This document shows, piece after piece, positions 14,591 to 22,023 of a DNA stretch of 25,263 bases (positions within the stretch are counted from its first letter, which is position 1; every line of letters starts with the position of its first letter). Made by a program: the position numbers and the translations under genes. A model generated the notes under the pieces. That model did not search any database. It worked only from the letters and a program-made list of their open reading frames with translations, and was not told the DNA's origin. This DNA comes from JBOGUF01 sp050696075 (GTDB lineage Bacteria; Chloroflexota; Chloroflexia; Thermomicrobiales; UBA6265). The stretch spans positions 1-25,263 of the forward strand of contig JBOGUF010000100.1 of assembly GCA_050696075.1 (NCBI GenBank). Reading direction: 5' to 3'.

Positions 14591-15664
14591 ATGTCGACGA
14601 CTGCGCCGACGACCGATTCGTTCATGTACCAGACGATGCACCGGCAGCCGGAGGATCTGAGGCGGCTGTTGGCCGAGGGGTGGGAGCCGGCCGGGGAATC
14701 GGCGGCGCTGCTCGCGGACGCAACGCGGGTGATCGTGACAGGAATTGGGACGAGTTACCACGCGGCGTTGGTTGGGGCGTGGTTGTTGCGCGCGGCGGGA
14801 AAGGATGCGCGGGCGGCCCTGTCGTTCGATCTGGCGCGGTATCCGGAGTCGTACCCGATTGAGCGGGGCGACGCCGTGATCGTGATGGCCCACACGGGGG
14901 TCAAGCGCTTTTCGGCGGAGGCGATGGCGCGGGCGAACGACGCGGGGGCAACTGTCCTCTCGGTCGGCAGTTTGACGGCCGAGCATCCGGGGTCGCAATT
15001 GGTGCTGCGGACGGTCGAGCGGGAGCAATCGGCAGCCTATACCTCGTCGCATTTGGCGGCGATGACGGTATTGGCGCAGGTAGCGACGGCGCTCGGCGAA
15101 GCCGACGGCGCGCCCAGTATCGCGGGATTGCGAGCGGCGTTGGAGCAATTGCCGGATCAGGTGGCGGCGGTGCTGGCGCGGCATGAAGAGATTTTGCCGG
15201 TGGCGCGAGCGGCGGTCGGGAGTCGGGTCTACGCGGCGGGGGCGGGGCCGAACGAAGCGACGGCCCTGGAGCTGGTGATCAAGGCGCGGGAGGCGGCCTA
15301 CGGCTGGGTCGACGCACTGGCGATCGAGCAGTTCCTGCACGGCCCGATGGTGACGGTGAACGCGGGCGACCTGGCGGTGCTCATCAACGTGCCTGGGCGG
15401 GCGTCCGAACGGGTGGCGGAGATCGCGGCGGTGCTGCATGCCATCGGCGCGCGGCTGTGGATCGTCGGACAGCCGGTCGAGGCCGCGCCGGAGGCGATCG
15501 TCTTCGCCTTGCCGGAAGTTCCGGAGCTGATTTCACCGCTGTTGGCGGTGGTGCCGATGCAGATCTTGGCCTACCAGATGGCGGCCGAGAAGGGGATCAA
15601 CCCCGACACTTTCCGCCGGGACGACGAGGTTTACAAGGCGGCGTTCGGGCTGCTGAAGCTGTGA
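14591..15664 (+). CDS. SIS-domain sugar isomerase/deglycase-like protein (GlmS C-terminal-like)
   Basis: A 357-residue cytoplasmic protein with two SIS phosphosugar-binding domains, about residues 35-165 (ending VTGIGTSYHAA... through the HLAAMTV helix) and 200-345. It lacks the glutamine amidotransferase domain of full GlmS. The residues matching the GlmS isomerase active site are in place: K231 and E234 in VIKAREAAYG, H250 in FLHGPM, and a C-terminal Lys (K349) in a NPDTFRRDDEVYK tail. This tail resembles FrlB/AgaS-type enzymes that act on amino-sugar phosphates or fructosamine phosphates, releasing or adding nitrogen; the true substrate is not evident. AGGAGG stands 6 bases before the ATG. 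An amidase gene follows after 36 bases and is probably co-transcribed. Confidence 0.88.
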   Translation: MSTTAPTTDSFMYQTMHRQPEDLRRLLAEGWEPAGESAALLADATRVIVTGIGTSYHAALVGAWLLRAAGKDARAALSFDLARYPESYPIERGDAVIVMAHTGVKRFSAEAMARANDAGATVLSVGSLTAEHPGSQLVLRTVEREQSAAYTSSHLAAMTVLAQVATALGEADGAPSIAGLRAALEQLPDQVAAVLARHEEILPVARAAVGSRVYAAGAGPNEATALELVIKAREAAYGWVDALAIEQFLHGPMVTVNAGDLAVLINVPGRASERVAEIAAVLHAIGARLWIVGQPVEAAPEAIVFALPEVPELISPLLAVVPMQILAYQMAAEKGINPDTFRRDDEVYKAAFGLLKL

Positions 15665-15700
15665 GCCGGGTCATGACGGGGCGGTTTGGAGTGATGGTCG

Positions 15701-17134
15701 ATGGGTTATGCGTTTGATGCGTTTGCGACGGCAACCGAGATGTTGCGGGCGCTACGAGCGCGCGACGCGTCGGCCGTCGAGTTGCTTGATCTCCATCTGG
15801 AGAGGATCGACCGCATCAATCCGGCGCTGAACGCGGTTGTGGCGCGGGACGACGAGGCGGCGCGGGCGGCGGCAAAGGAGGCCGACGCGGCGCGGGCGCG
15901 GGGTGAGGACGCGCCGCTGCTCGGCTTGCCGCTGACGGTCAAGGACTGCATCTACGTTCGCGGGTTGCCGACGACGGGCGGCTTGCCAGAGCGGGCCGGT
16001 TCGATCAACGACGAGGATTCGCGGCTGGCGGCGCGAGTGCGGGCGGCGGGCGCGGTCTTCATGGGCACGACGAACGTGCCGCCGAATGCGTCCGATTGGC
16101 AGTCGGACAATCCGGTCTATGGCCGGACGAACAACCCGTGGGACGTAACGCGGACGCCGGGCGGGTCGAGTGGCGGCGCGGCGGCGGCACTGGCCGCCGG
16201 GTTGACGCCGCTGGAGTTCGGGGGCGATTTCGTCGGGTCGATCCGCATTCCGGCCGCGTTCTGCGGCGTCTACGGGCACAAGTCGAGCGAAACGGCGCTG
16301 GCGCGGAGCGGACATTTTCCGGGTCCCAACTCGCCGAATTGGGCCTTTGCGATGGCGGTGCAGGGGCCGATGGCGCGCTCGGCGGATGATCTCGATCTGG
16401 CGCTCGGCGTCGTCGCCGGTCCGGAAGTCGGGGAGGACGTGGCCTGGCGGCTCGTCTTGCCACCCGCGCGGCAGACGCGGCTCGCGGGGTATCGGGTCGC
16501 CGTTCTGCCCGATATTCCGTGGCTGCCGGTCGACCGCGAGATCCGCGATGCGCTGGAGCGGTTGGCCTCGTCGCTCTCGGCGGCAGGGGCGCGGGTCGCG
16601 GTCGCGCAACCGGACGGATTCGGCGATCTGCGCGACTTTTTCGGCGTCTACCTTTCGCTGCTTGGCGCGACCTCGGAGGCGCCGTCGGTAGGCGACCACG
16701 AGGTAAACGAAACGGGTTGGGACCAGGAGTTCGTCGCCGCCTGGGTGCGCGGACGGCGGGCGAGCGCGGGGGAGTATCTTGGATTCCACGGCGCGCGCGA
16801 GCGGTTCCGCGCCACCTACCGGACGTTCTTCCGCGCATGGGATGTCCTGCTAGCGCCGGCCAACATCGTCAACGCGTTTCCGCATACGGACCAGCACTAC
16901 GCCCACCGCCGGCTCGACGTCGACGGCCGCGCGGTACCGTACGAGTATCAAGCGGTCTATCCCGGCCTTGCCAACTTGACCGGCCAGCCTTCGACCGCGT
17001 TTCCCGTGGGATTGACGGAACGCGGCTTGCCGATCGGGCTCCAGGCGATCGGGCCCTATCTGGAAGATCGGACGCCGATCCGCATAGCCGCGTTGGTGGC
17101 CGATGAGATCGGCGGGTTTCGGGCGCCGGGGTGA
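15701..17134 (+). CDS. amidase (amidase signature family)
   Basis: A 477-residue amidase-signature enzyme that hydrolyses C-N amide bonds. The Ser-cisSer-Lys triad is visible: K81 in PLTVKDC, S156 in the GGSSGG loop and S180 in GSIRIPA, with the 24-residue spacing between the two serines that is normal for the family. The usual D-x-G-G before the nucleophile is replaced by DFVGS. The C-terminal half contains the typical LTGQPSTAFPVG and LPIGLQAIGPYLED. Its length matches general amidases rather than GatA, and no GatB/GatC neighbours are present. Start ATG 15701 is the only good N-terminus, with GGAG about 10 bases upstream. It lies 36 bases after the SIS gene, so the two may act on the same nitrogen-containing compound. 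Confidence 0.92.
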   Translation: MGYAFDAFATATEMLRALRARDASAVELLDLHLERIDRINPALNAVVARDDEAARAAAKEADAARARGEDAPLLGLPLTVKDCIYVRGLPTTGGLPERAGSINDEDSRLAARVRAAGAVFMGTTNVPPNASDWQSDNPVYGRTNNPWDVTRTPGGSSGGAAAALAAGLTPLEFGGDFVGSIRIPAAFCGVYGHKSSETALARSGHFPGPNSPNWAFAMAVQGPMARSADDLDLALGVVAGPEVGEDVAWRLVLPPARQTRLAGYRVAVLPDIPWLPVDREIRDALERLASSLSAAGARVAVAQPDGFGDLRDFFGVYLSLLGATSEAPSVGDHEVNETGWDQEFVAAWVRGRRASAGEYLGFHGARERFRATYRTFFRAWDVLLAPANIVNAFPHTDQHYAHRRLDVDGRAVPYEYQAVYPGLANLTGQPSTAFPVGLTERGLPIGLQAIGPYLEDRTPIRIAALVADEIGGFRAPG

Positions 17135-17162
17135 GGACTGACCGCCGCCACTCCCCCCACTT

Positions 17163-17171
17163 TGTTATCAT
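17163..17171 (+). promoter_or_regulatory. candidate extended -10 promoter for the glycosyltransferase gene
   Basis: TGTTATCAT matches the extended -10 pattern (TG-N-TATAAT) with five of six bases of the hexamer. It lies in the gap between the amidase stop and the glycosyltransferase GTG and predicts an RNA leader of about 95 bases. No clear -35 box is seen, which is normal for extended -10 promoters. A very similar box precedes the nitrilase gene. Confidence 0.4.
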
Positions 17172-17272
17172 CGCAGCGCTACCCGCGGGATCGTCGCGGT
17201 GGCCGGCGGGGAGGAAGCGGCCATGGAGCCGCGACGTCAAACCACATCCAACCAAGACCGGGCGGAACGGGC

Positions 17273-18418
17273 GTGAAGATCGCGCAAGTCTCACCGTACG
17301 ACGTCCGGCACCCAGGCGGCGTGGCGGAGCACATTCGTCACCTGCGCGCCGAGCTGCTGCGCCTCGGACACGAAGTGATCGTGATCGCGCCGCGCTCGTC
17401 CAAGGGTGGGATCGAGATCGGCGAGGGGTTTTACGGCATCGGCCGGCCGGTGTCGATTCCCGGCAACGGCTCGCGGGTCCGCCTGACCTTCGACGTCACC
17501 CTCTACGCCGAAGTGAAGCGGCTAATGGCGGTCGAGCAGTTCGACGTCGTTCATCTGCACGAGCCGGGCGTTCCCGTGCTGCCGCACATGGTCTTGCTCA
17601 ATTCGAAGGCGGTCAACGTCGCGACGTTCCACGCCTTTCGACCGTCGAATCCCTGGTACACCGCCTTCAAGCCGGCGTTGTCGCCGATTCTGGGCCGGCT
17701 TGACGCCCGGATCGCCGTCTCGGAGCCGGCGCGGGAGTTCGTCAGCCAATACTTCGAGGGACCGTACGAGATTATCCCGAACGGCATCGATCCCAGCCGC
17801 TTCGGCGGCGAGGTGGAGCCACTCCCTTGGGCGCGAAACGACGTGCCGCGCATCCTCTTCGTCGGCCGGTTCGATGAGCGGCGCAAAGGGTTCAAGTACC
17901 TGCTGAAAGCGCTGCCGCTGGTGCGCCAGCAGTTTCCGACCGTGCGCCTGGTCGTCGTCGGCACCGGCAACTCCGAGAAGTTCGAAGGTTTGATGGAGCG
18001 GTATGAGGTGCGGGGAGTGGACTTCATCGGCTTTGTCCCGGCCGAGGAGTTGCCCCGGTATTACGCGGCCTGCGAGATCTTCTGCGCGCCCTCAGTGCGT
18101 GGCGAGAGCTTCGGTCTCGTGCTCCTGGAAGCGATGGCCTCCGGCAAGCCGGTCGTCGCTTCGGATATACCTGGGTATGCCAGCGTGATGACGAGCGGCG
18201 ACGAGGGATTGCTCGTGCCGCCGAAGGATCACCAGGCGCTGGCGCTGGCGCTGGTGCGGATCTTGGCGGACCACGACTTGCGCCGCCGGTTTGCGACGAC
18301 GGGTCCCGCCACGGCGGCGCGGTACGCCTGGCCGCGGGTGGCGGCGCGCGTCGTCGAGGCCTATTCGGCGGCGGCGGAGAAGGCGGCGAGCGCGAGCTGG
18401 CGGCAGAGCTTCGGATGA
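17273..18418 (+). CDS. GT4-family glycosyltransferase (PimA/PimB-like)
   Basis: A 381-residue retaining glycosyltransferase with a GT-B fold. It has the N-terminal acceptor loop HPGGVAEHIRHL (GG at 15-16), H120 in ATFHAFRP, IPNGID at 168-173, the donor-phosphate region GRFDERRKGFKYL at 198-210, and the GT4 E-x7-E motif ESFGLVLLE at 278-286. The closest pattern I recognise is the phosphatidylinositol mannosyltransferases of actinobacteria, which build mannosylated membrane lipids on the inner leaflet. Start GTG 17273 is chosen because VKIAQVSPYD is the canonical N-terminus; the upstream in-frame extension is Arg/Gly-rich and unlike the family. A CDP-alcohol phosphatidyltransferase follows after 30 bases, supporting a phospholipid acceptor. 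Exact sugar and acceptor are unproven. Confidence 0.9.
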   Translation: MKIAQVSPYDVRHPGGVAEHIRHLRAELLRLGHEVIVIAPRSSKGGIEIGEGFYGIGRPVSIPGNGSRVRLTFDVTLYAEVKRLMAVEQFDVVHLHEPGVPVLPHMVLLNSKAVNVATFHAFRPSNPWYTAFKPALSPILGRLDARIAVSEPAREFVSQYFEGPYEIIPNGIDPSRFGGEVEPLPWARNDVPRILFVGRFDERRKGFKYLLKALPLVRQQFPTVRLVVVGTGNSEKFEGLMERYEVRGVDFIGFVPAEELPRYYAACEIFCAPSVRGESFGLVLLEAMASGKPVVASDIPGYASVMTSGDEGLLVPPKDHQALALALVRILADHDLRRRFATTGPATAARYAWPRVAARVVEAYSAAAEKAASASWRQSFG

Positions 18419-18448
18419 GCGCTCAGCGCGTGGACCGGGGGGCGGGTC

Positions 18449-19093
18449 GTGATCTCTGAGCGCATCGGTCGCTGGGTGCGGGGGTATATGCTCGGTCTGG
18501 GCCGGTTCCTGGCCGGGTTCGGGCTGACGCCGAACATGCTGACGGTAACGGGCGTTGTCCTCAACGCCGTCGTCGCGGTGATCATCGCCCTCGGCGAACC
18601 GCGGCTCGGAGGCGCGCTCCTGCTGCTGGCGAGTGCGTTCGACATGCTGGATGGGGCGGTCGCCCGCGCGACGGGACTGACGACGCGCTTTGGCGGGTTC
18701 CTCGATTCAACACTCGACCGCTATTCGGAGGTTGTCGTTTTCGGCGGGGTGTTGATCTATCTGCTCGGGACCGAGGACGCTGAACTCGGCGCGGGCTTGG
18801 TCTTCGTTGCGGCGACCGGCGCGCTATTGATCAGCTACGCGCGGGCGCGGGCCGAGGCGGCCGGGTACGGGGCGTCGGTGGGGTTGGTAGCGCGGCCGGA
18901 GCGGGTGATCCTGCTGGCGATCTGCCTGCTCATCGGTCAGCCGTTATGGGCGCTGTGGGTCCTGGCCGTGGCGACCCACCTGACCGCGGTGACGCGGATC
19001 ATCCACGTCTGGCGGCTCTCCCGCGGTGAGTCGGGCGGCGCGTCGCCGAGCCCGTCGCCAGCGGGCGCCGGCGGGAAGATCGAGCAGCCGTGA
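18449..19093 (+). CDS. CDP-alcohol phosphatidyltransferase (PI-phosphate-synthase-like)
   Basis: A 214-residue membrane enzyme that joins a CDP-activated lipid to an alcohol head group. The complete family motif is present: D65, D68, G69, A72, R73, G82, D86 and D90 in the DMLDGAVAR...GGFLDSTLD stretch. The surrounding helices number about six. The N-terminus with an amphipathic helix and LTPNMLTVTGV resembles archaetidylinositol- and phosphatidylinositol-phosphate synthases more than PgsA, but the head group cannot be settled from sequence alone. The C-terminal 25 residues are a Ser/Pro/Gly-rich tail. Start GTG 18449 has a GGGGGGCGGG tract just upstream. It follows the GT4 gene by 30 bases and overlaps the next small ORF by 4 bases, so the three are likely one operon making a glycosylated phospholipid. 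Confidence 0.9.
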   Translation: MISERIGRWVRGYMLGLGRFLAGFGLTPNMLTVTGVVLNAVVAVIIALGEPRLGGALLLLASAFDMLDGAVARATGLTTRFGGFLDSTLDRYSEVVVFGGVLIYLLGTEDAELGAGLVFVAATGALLISYARARAEAAGYGASVGLVARPERVILLAICLLIGQPLWALWVLAVATHLTAVTRIIHVWRLSRGESGGASPSPSPAGAGGKIEQP

Positions 19094-19257
19094 GCGACGG
19101 CCAATCCAATCGTGATGAAATCGAGGAGATCCCGGCCGACCCCGTCGCGCCGGAAGACGTGGCGTCGGCGGCGCGGTCTTGTTTCGTGATCGTGCTCGTC
19201 GGCGCGGCGTTGGTGGTGGTGGTTGGACTGTATTTGGTATTGGGGTGGGTGTTTTAG
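19090..19257 (+). CDS. 55-residue single-pass membrane peptide, coupled to the phosphatidyltransferase
   Basis: A short ORF beginning at GTG 19090 inside the stop of the previous gene (GTGA overlap) and ending TAG at 19255-19257. The translation begins MSDGQSNRDEIEEIPAD, an acidic soluble head of about 29 residues. It continues through SCFVIVLVGAALVVVVGL into one membrane helix and ends LGWVF. The 4-base coupling, the soluble-head-plus-helix design and the lack of any other gene on this strand here argue that it is real. It may be a small partner or stabiliser of the lipid enzymes, but no homologue is known to me. It overlaps the convergent LLM gene by 4 bases. Confidence 0.55.
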   Translation: MSDGQSNRDEIEEIPADPVAPEDVASAARSCFVIVLVGAALVVVVGLYLVLGWVF

Positions 19258-20384
19258 CGCGTGCTGTGCAACTCCTTGGCGATGGCGCGGAGGGCGCGGG
19301 CGGAGTAGAGGGCGGCCTTGCGGGAGATGGCGGCGGACGCGATCTGGAGGATGGCGTGGCGCAAGCCGGCTTCGCCGTAGGTGCGGAGCTGGGCGGCGAC
19401 GTCGGCCGGTGTGCCCCAGATAAGTCCCTGATCGCTGAGTTCGGTCGGCACCCGCGCGATCAAGTCATCGAACTCGTCGCGCGTGAAGCGATGCGGCAGG
19501 ACGTCGACGTGGCCGCGGAAGTCGTCGCCGAGGGGATGGGTGCGGCCGATTTTGCGCCACATCTCGGCCGGAGCTAAGACGCCAAGGTAGCGAATCACCT
19601 TGGTGTCGATCATGGCCCGCGCTTCTTCCCGGGTCGGGGCGACGACCACATAGGCGTTGAGGGACGGCAGGACGTCGTCCGGTTTCCGGCCGGCCTCGCG
19701 GGCGGCGGTGCGGACGACTTCGAGCTTCTCCGCGTACTCATCCGGCAGCATGAGACCGACCGGATACCAGGCGTCGCCGTAGGCGCCGGTGAGGCGCAGC
19801 ATGCGCGGACCGTGCGCGCCGACCCAGATCCGCGGCGTGCGGTTCTTGGGCGGGCGCAGGTCCATCGGCGCGTCGTCGATCTGAAAGTGCTTGCCCTGGA
19901 ACGTGATCGGCCCGCGCTGGCCGAAGCAGAGGCGGAAGATCTGGAGTGCCTCCTCGACCTTGCCGACCGGGTGCGACCAATCGAAGCCGAAGGGCTCGAT
20001 GTTCTCCCGCTCACCGGCGCCGATGCCGAGGATGGGCGGCTTCTTGGTGAGTTGGGAGAGCGTGATCAGCGATTGGGCGATGAGGATCGGATGGCGGCGG
20101 ATCGGTTCGGTGACGGCAACCCCGATCTGGAGGCGACCGGCCCGCCCGGCGATGTACCCGAGGATCGTTTGGAAGTCGTAGAACTCGTGCGGGCTGGGCC
20201 GCTCTTTGGCGAGCCAGGTGAAGTCGTTGTCCCAGAGGGCGGTGGGAAAGAGGTCCTGGAGGTGGTCCCACACCACGAGGGAGTCGAGCCGGAGCAGCCG
20301 AGCGACCCAGATGATCTGCTTGAGTGAGCCGAGCGGCGGCGTCGGCGGGACCGTCATGCCGATCGAGATGCGCGGTTGGGGCAT
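19254..20384 (-). CDS. LLM-class flavin-dependent oxidoreductase (F420 or FMN)
   Basis: A 376-residue luciferase-like monooxygenase family TIM-barrel protein. Landmarks are the N-terminal ISIGMTVPPTPPLGSL, the VVWDHLQDLFP segment, the GVAVTEPIRRHPILIAQ strand-helix, LGIGAGERENIEPFGF (residues about 119-134) and the RIWVGAHGPRMLRLTGAYGDAWYP motif. The loops with GAGERENIEPFG and R-x-P-I-L-A-Q resemble F420-dependent members such as the phthiodiolone ketoreductase-like group rather than FMN luciferases. The cofactor is inferred only. Codon usage is normal for the window. A heptamer repeat array begins 18 bases upstream of the start, and AAAGG lies between them as a possible ribosome site. The 3' end overlaps a small convergent ORF. 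Confidence 0.9.
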   Translation of the reverse strand: MPQPRISIGMTVPPTPPLGSLKQIIWVARLLRLDSLVVWDHLQDLFPTALWDNDFTWLAKERPSPHEFYDFQTILGYIAGRAGRLQIGVAVTEPIRRHPILIAQSLITLSQLTKKPPILGIGAGERENIEPFGFDWSHPVGKVEEALQIFRLCFGQRGPITFQGKHFQIDDAPMDLRPPKNRTPRIWVGAHGPRMLRLTGAYGDAWYPVGLMLPDEYAEKLEVVRTAAREAGRKPDDVLPSLNAYVVVAPTREEARAMIDTKVIRYLGVLAPAEMWRKIGRTHPLGDDFRGHVDVLPHRFTRDEFDDLIARVPTELSDQGLIWGTPADVAAQLRTYGEAGLRHAILQIASAAISRKAALYSARALRAIAKELHSTR

Positions 20385-20402
20385 GCGTGGGACCTTTCAC
20401 GG

Positions 20403-20451
20403 AGGCGTTAGGCGTTAGGCGTTAGGCGTTAGGCGTTAGGCATTAGGCATT
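20403..20451. repeat. heptanucleotide tandem repeat array (AGGCGTT/AGGCATT)
   Basis: Seven perfect-length 7-bp units: five AGGCGTT followed by two AGGCATT. Two inverted copies (AACGCCT twice) occur at 20475-20488, and degenerate inverted copies at 20643-20658 reach the stop of the aldolase gene. The arrays therefore bracket the palindromic element at 20505-20626. Confidence 0.93.
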
Positions 20452-20504
20452 CGGGGAACGACGACGGTGTCCGTAACGCCTAACGCCTGGGCCGCGTTGG
20501 CACC

Positions 20505-20626
20505 CCGTCATGCTGAGGCAGCGAAGCATCCCCGCGCGCAGCGCGGCGGCGGCACGACGGACCGGCGTCGCCGGGGGATGCTTCGGCTTCGCCGGGGGAT
20601 GCTTCGGCTTCGTCTCAACATGACGG
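20505..20626. repeat. palindromic REP-like intergenic element with internal 21-bp duplication
   Basis: The left end, CCGTCATGCTGAG, and the right end, reading CCGTCATGTTGAG on the opposite strand, form imperfect terminal inverted repeats. They continue inward to GAAGCATCCCC on both sides. Inside, a 21-bp unit (20570-20590, GCCGGGGGATGCTTCGGCTT plus C) is perfectly repeated at 20591-20611. There is no open reading frame. It lies in the gap between the LLM and aldolase genes, and a shorter similar CGTCAT/ATGACGG pair is found at 23983-24010. Possibly a non-autonomous mobile or REP-type repeat. Confidence 0.75.
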
Positions 20627-20658
20627 AGCGTTGCAAACGCCGCCTAAGCCCTAACGCC

Positions 20659-21765
20659 TCAGCTCATCGGCACCTGGCGCAGGATGTGCGGTTCGACGCG
20701 GTCGAAGATTTCGTCGAGGCTCTCGCCGGTGATAGTGAGACCGTGGTTTTTCAGGCCGATGACGGCATGGCCAGGGTCGGGCGCCTGGCGGACCAGCTCG
20801 GCGACCGTGGCGGCGAGCTCATACGTGCCGCACGGGAAATTGATGTGCGTGGACGGGATGTTGGCCATCCAGGCGTGGACGTGCAAGATCGCGCCGACCG
20901 ATGGGTGCTCGCGGTAGATCATGAAGTGCTCGATGGCATCCACCGAGACGCGGCGGGGCGTGATGCCGGGCGGGATGCTGAGCCGCATCGCCTGCTTCTC
21001 GGGGAGGTAGTCGGTGACGAGCAGGATCTCGGTGCCGATCTTCTCTAGGCGGCTCTTGTCGACGCCGCTGGCGCTCATCCAGAAACGGGTCTCGTCTTTG
21101 CGGGCACTCAGGTTGCCGTAGCTAAGGCCACCGATGTTGAAGAGTTGCTTGACGTGCCGGAAGTCCTTCTCCGAGAGGTACTCCTCGAGCGGGAAGGGGG
21201 AGGGCAACAGGTTGAGCTCATCCAGGCGGCGACCGGCGCGGGTGATCGAGGCGGTGACGTCGTCGCCGTTCCAGAGCTCCTCCGGCAGGTCGGAGACGAA
21301 CTCGTTCTCGATAATCAGGTTCGAGGTCGCCAGTGGGGCGAGGCGCTCCAGGACGAGCTCGAAGAAGGACTCGTCGTCTCCCGTGTAGGGGATGTTGTAG
21401 AAGCCTTGCTCGAGGGTGAAGAAGTAGGCTTCGGGGTTGCCGTTTTGCCCCTTCTGGACGACGAGGATGAAGAGGTTGGCCAGGGTGCGCAGCAGGAACG
21501 GATAGCCGGTCTTGAGCGGGATTTCGGGCGGGTTCTCGGCCTCGCCGATGCCGACGACGAAGACCGCGCGGTTCTTGCGGCGGAAGCTGCGCGGCGCCTC
21601 GGCGTCGACCGGATGAAGGACGATGCCCCCTTCATCGGTTATCTGATCCGGCTCGACGAGCCGATAGCCTTTGTCCTTGATCGTTTCCCGCAAGTTCCGC
21701 GTGAACCAGTCGAGCAGGGCCCCACGGGTTTCACCGGAGGGGCGGGCGACAAGCGTGCTCCCCAC
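20659..21765 (-). CDS. class II aldolase/adducin-family protein with an extra N-terminal domain
   Basis: A 368-residue protein. Residues 190-368 are a class II aldolase domain, with the phosphate-loop motif GNLSAR at 217-222, the zinc-binding pair H295 and H297 in LHVHAW, and the third His at H341 in KNHGLTITG. Such proteins cleave or epimerise sugar phosphates with Zn2+. Residues 1-185 form a separate domain I do not recognise, containing KGYRLVEPDQ, GYPFLLRTLANLFILVVQ and TLEQGFYNIPY. The start is GTG 21765, not the longer frame to 21963, because AGGAGGAAC lies 9 bases upstream and the extra N-terminus is Arg/Pro-rich noise. The substrate is unknown. The gene is divergent from the nitrilase-family gene at 22024, with a 258-base shared regulatory gap. 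Confidence 0.85.
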   Translation of the reverse strand: MGSTLVARPSGETRGALLDWFTRNLRETIKDKGYRLVEPDQITDEGGIVLHPVDAEAPRSFRRKNRAVFVVGIGEAENPPEIPLKTGYPFLLRTLANLFILVVQKGQNGNPEAYFFTLEQGFYNIPYTGDDESFFELVLERLAPLATSNLIIENEFVSDLPEELWNGDDVTASITRAGRRLDELNLLPSPFPLEEYLSEKDFRHVKQLFNIGGLSYGNLSARKDETRFWMSASGVDKSRLEKIGTEILLVTDYLPEKQAMRLSIPPGITPRRVSVDAIEHFMIYREHPSVGAILHVHAWMANIPSTHINFPCGTYELAATVAELVRQAPDPGHAVIGLKNHGLTITGESLDEIFDRVEPHILRQVPMS

Positions 21766-21945
21766 GTTTTTGTTCCTCCTACTGCCGCCGGTTCGACGTC
21801 GCGATCGGTTCCGCGAGACGCGGCAAGCGTCGTGCATGGTGTGTGACGACCGGCGCGGACGGCGTGGCCGGCACCGGACCTTAATCGAAGGATAACCCAG
21901 CGCGGCCGGAGAAGGCGGGTGGATCAATGGAGCATCAGGGGCAAG

Positions 21946-21954
21946 TGCTATGAT
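21946..21954 (+). promoter_or_regulatory. candidate extended -10 promoter for the nitrilase-family gene
   Basis: TGCTATGAT is an extended -10 element (TG-N plus TATGAT, five of six matches) about 70 bases before the ATG at 22024. It has the same form as the box before the glycosyltransferase (TGTTATCAT). No clear -35 is visible. The remainder of the divergent gap (21766-22023) shows no gene. Confidence 0.42.
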
Positions 21955-22023
21955 CCCCGGCACGCTGAGTCGGTCGGGGGTCCGCGGGCGGCGACCGCCG
22001 GCCGGTAGTTAGGGAGGCGCACG

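Noticed and set aside
15701..17134. GatA subunit of the tRNA amidotransferase
   Set aside because: The amidase triad fits, but no GatB or GatC is adjacent and the C-terminal half matches general amidases better.
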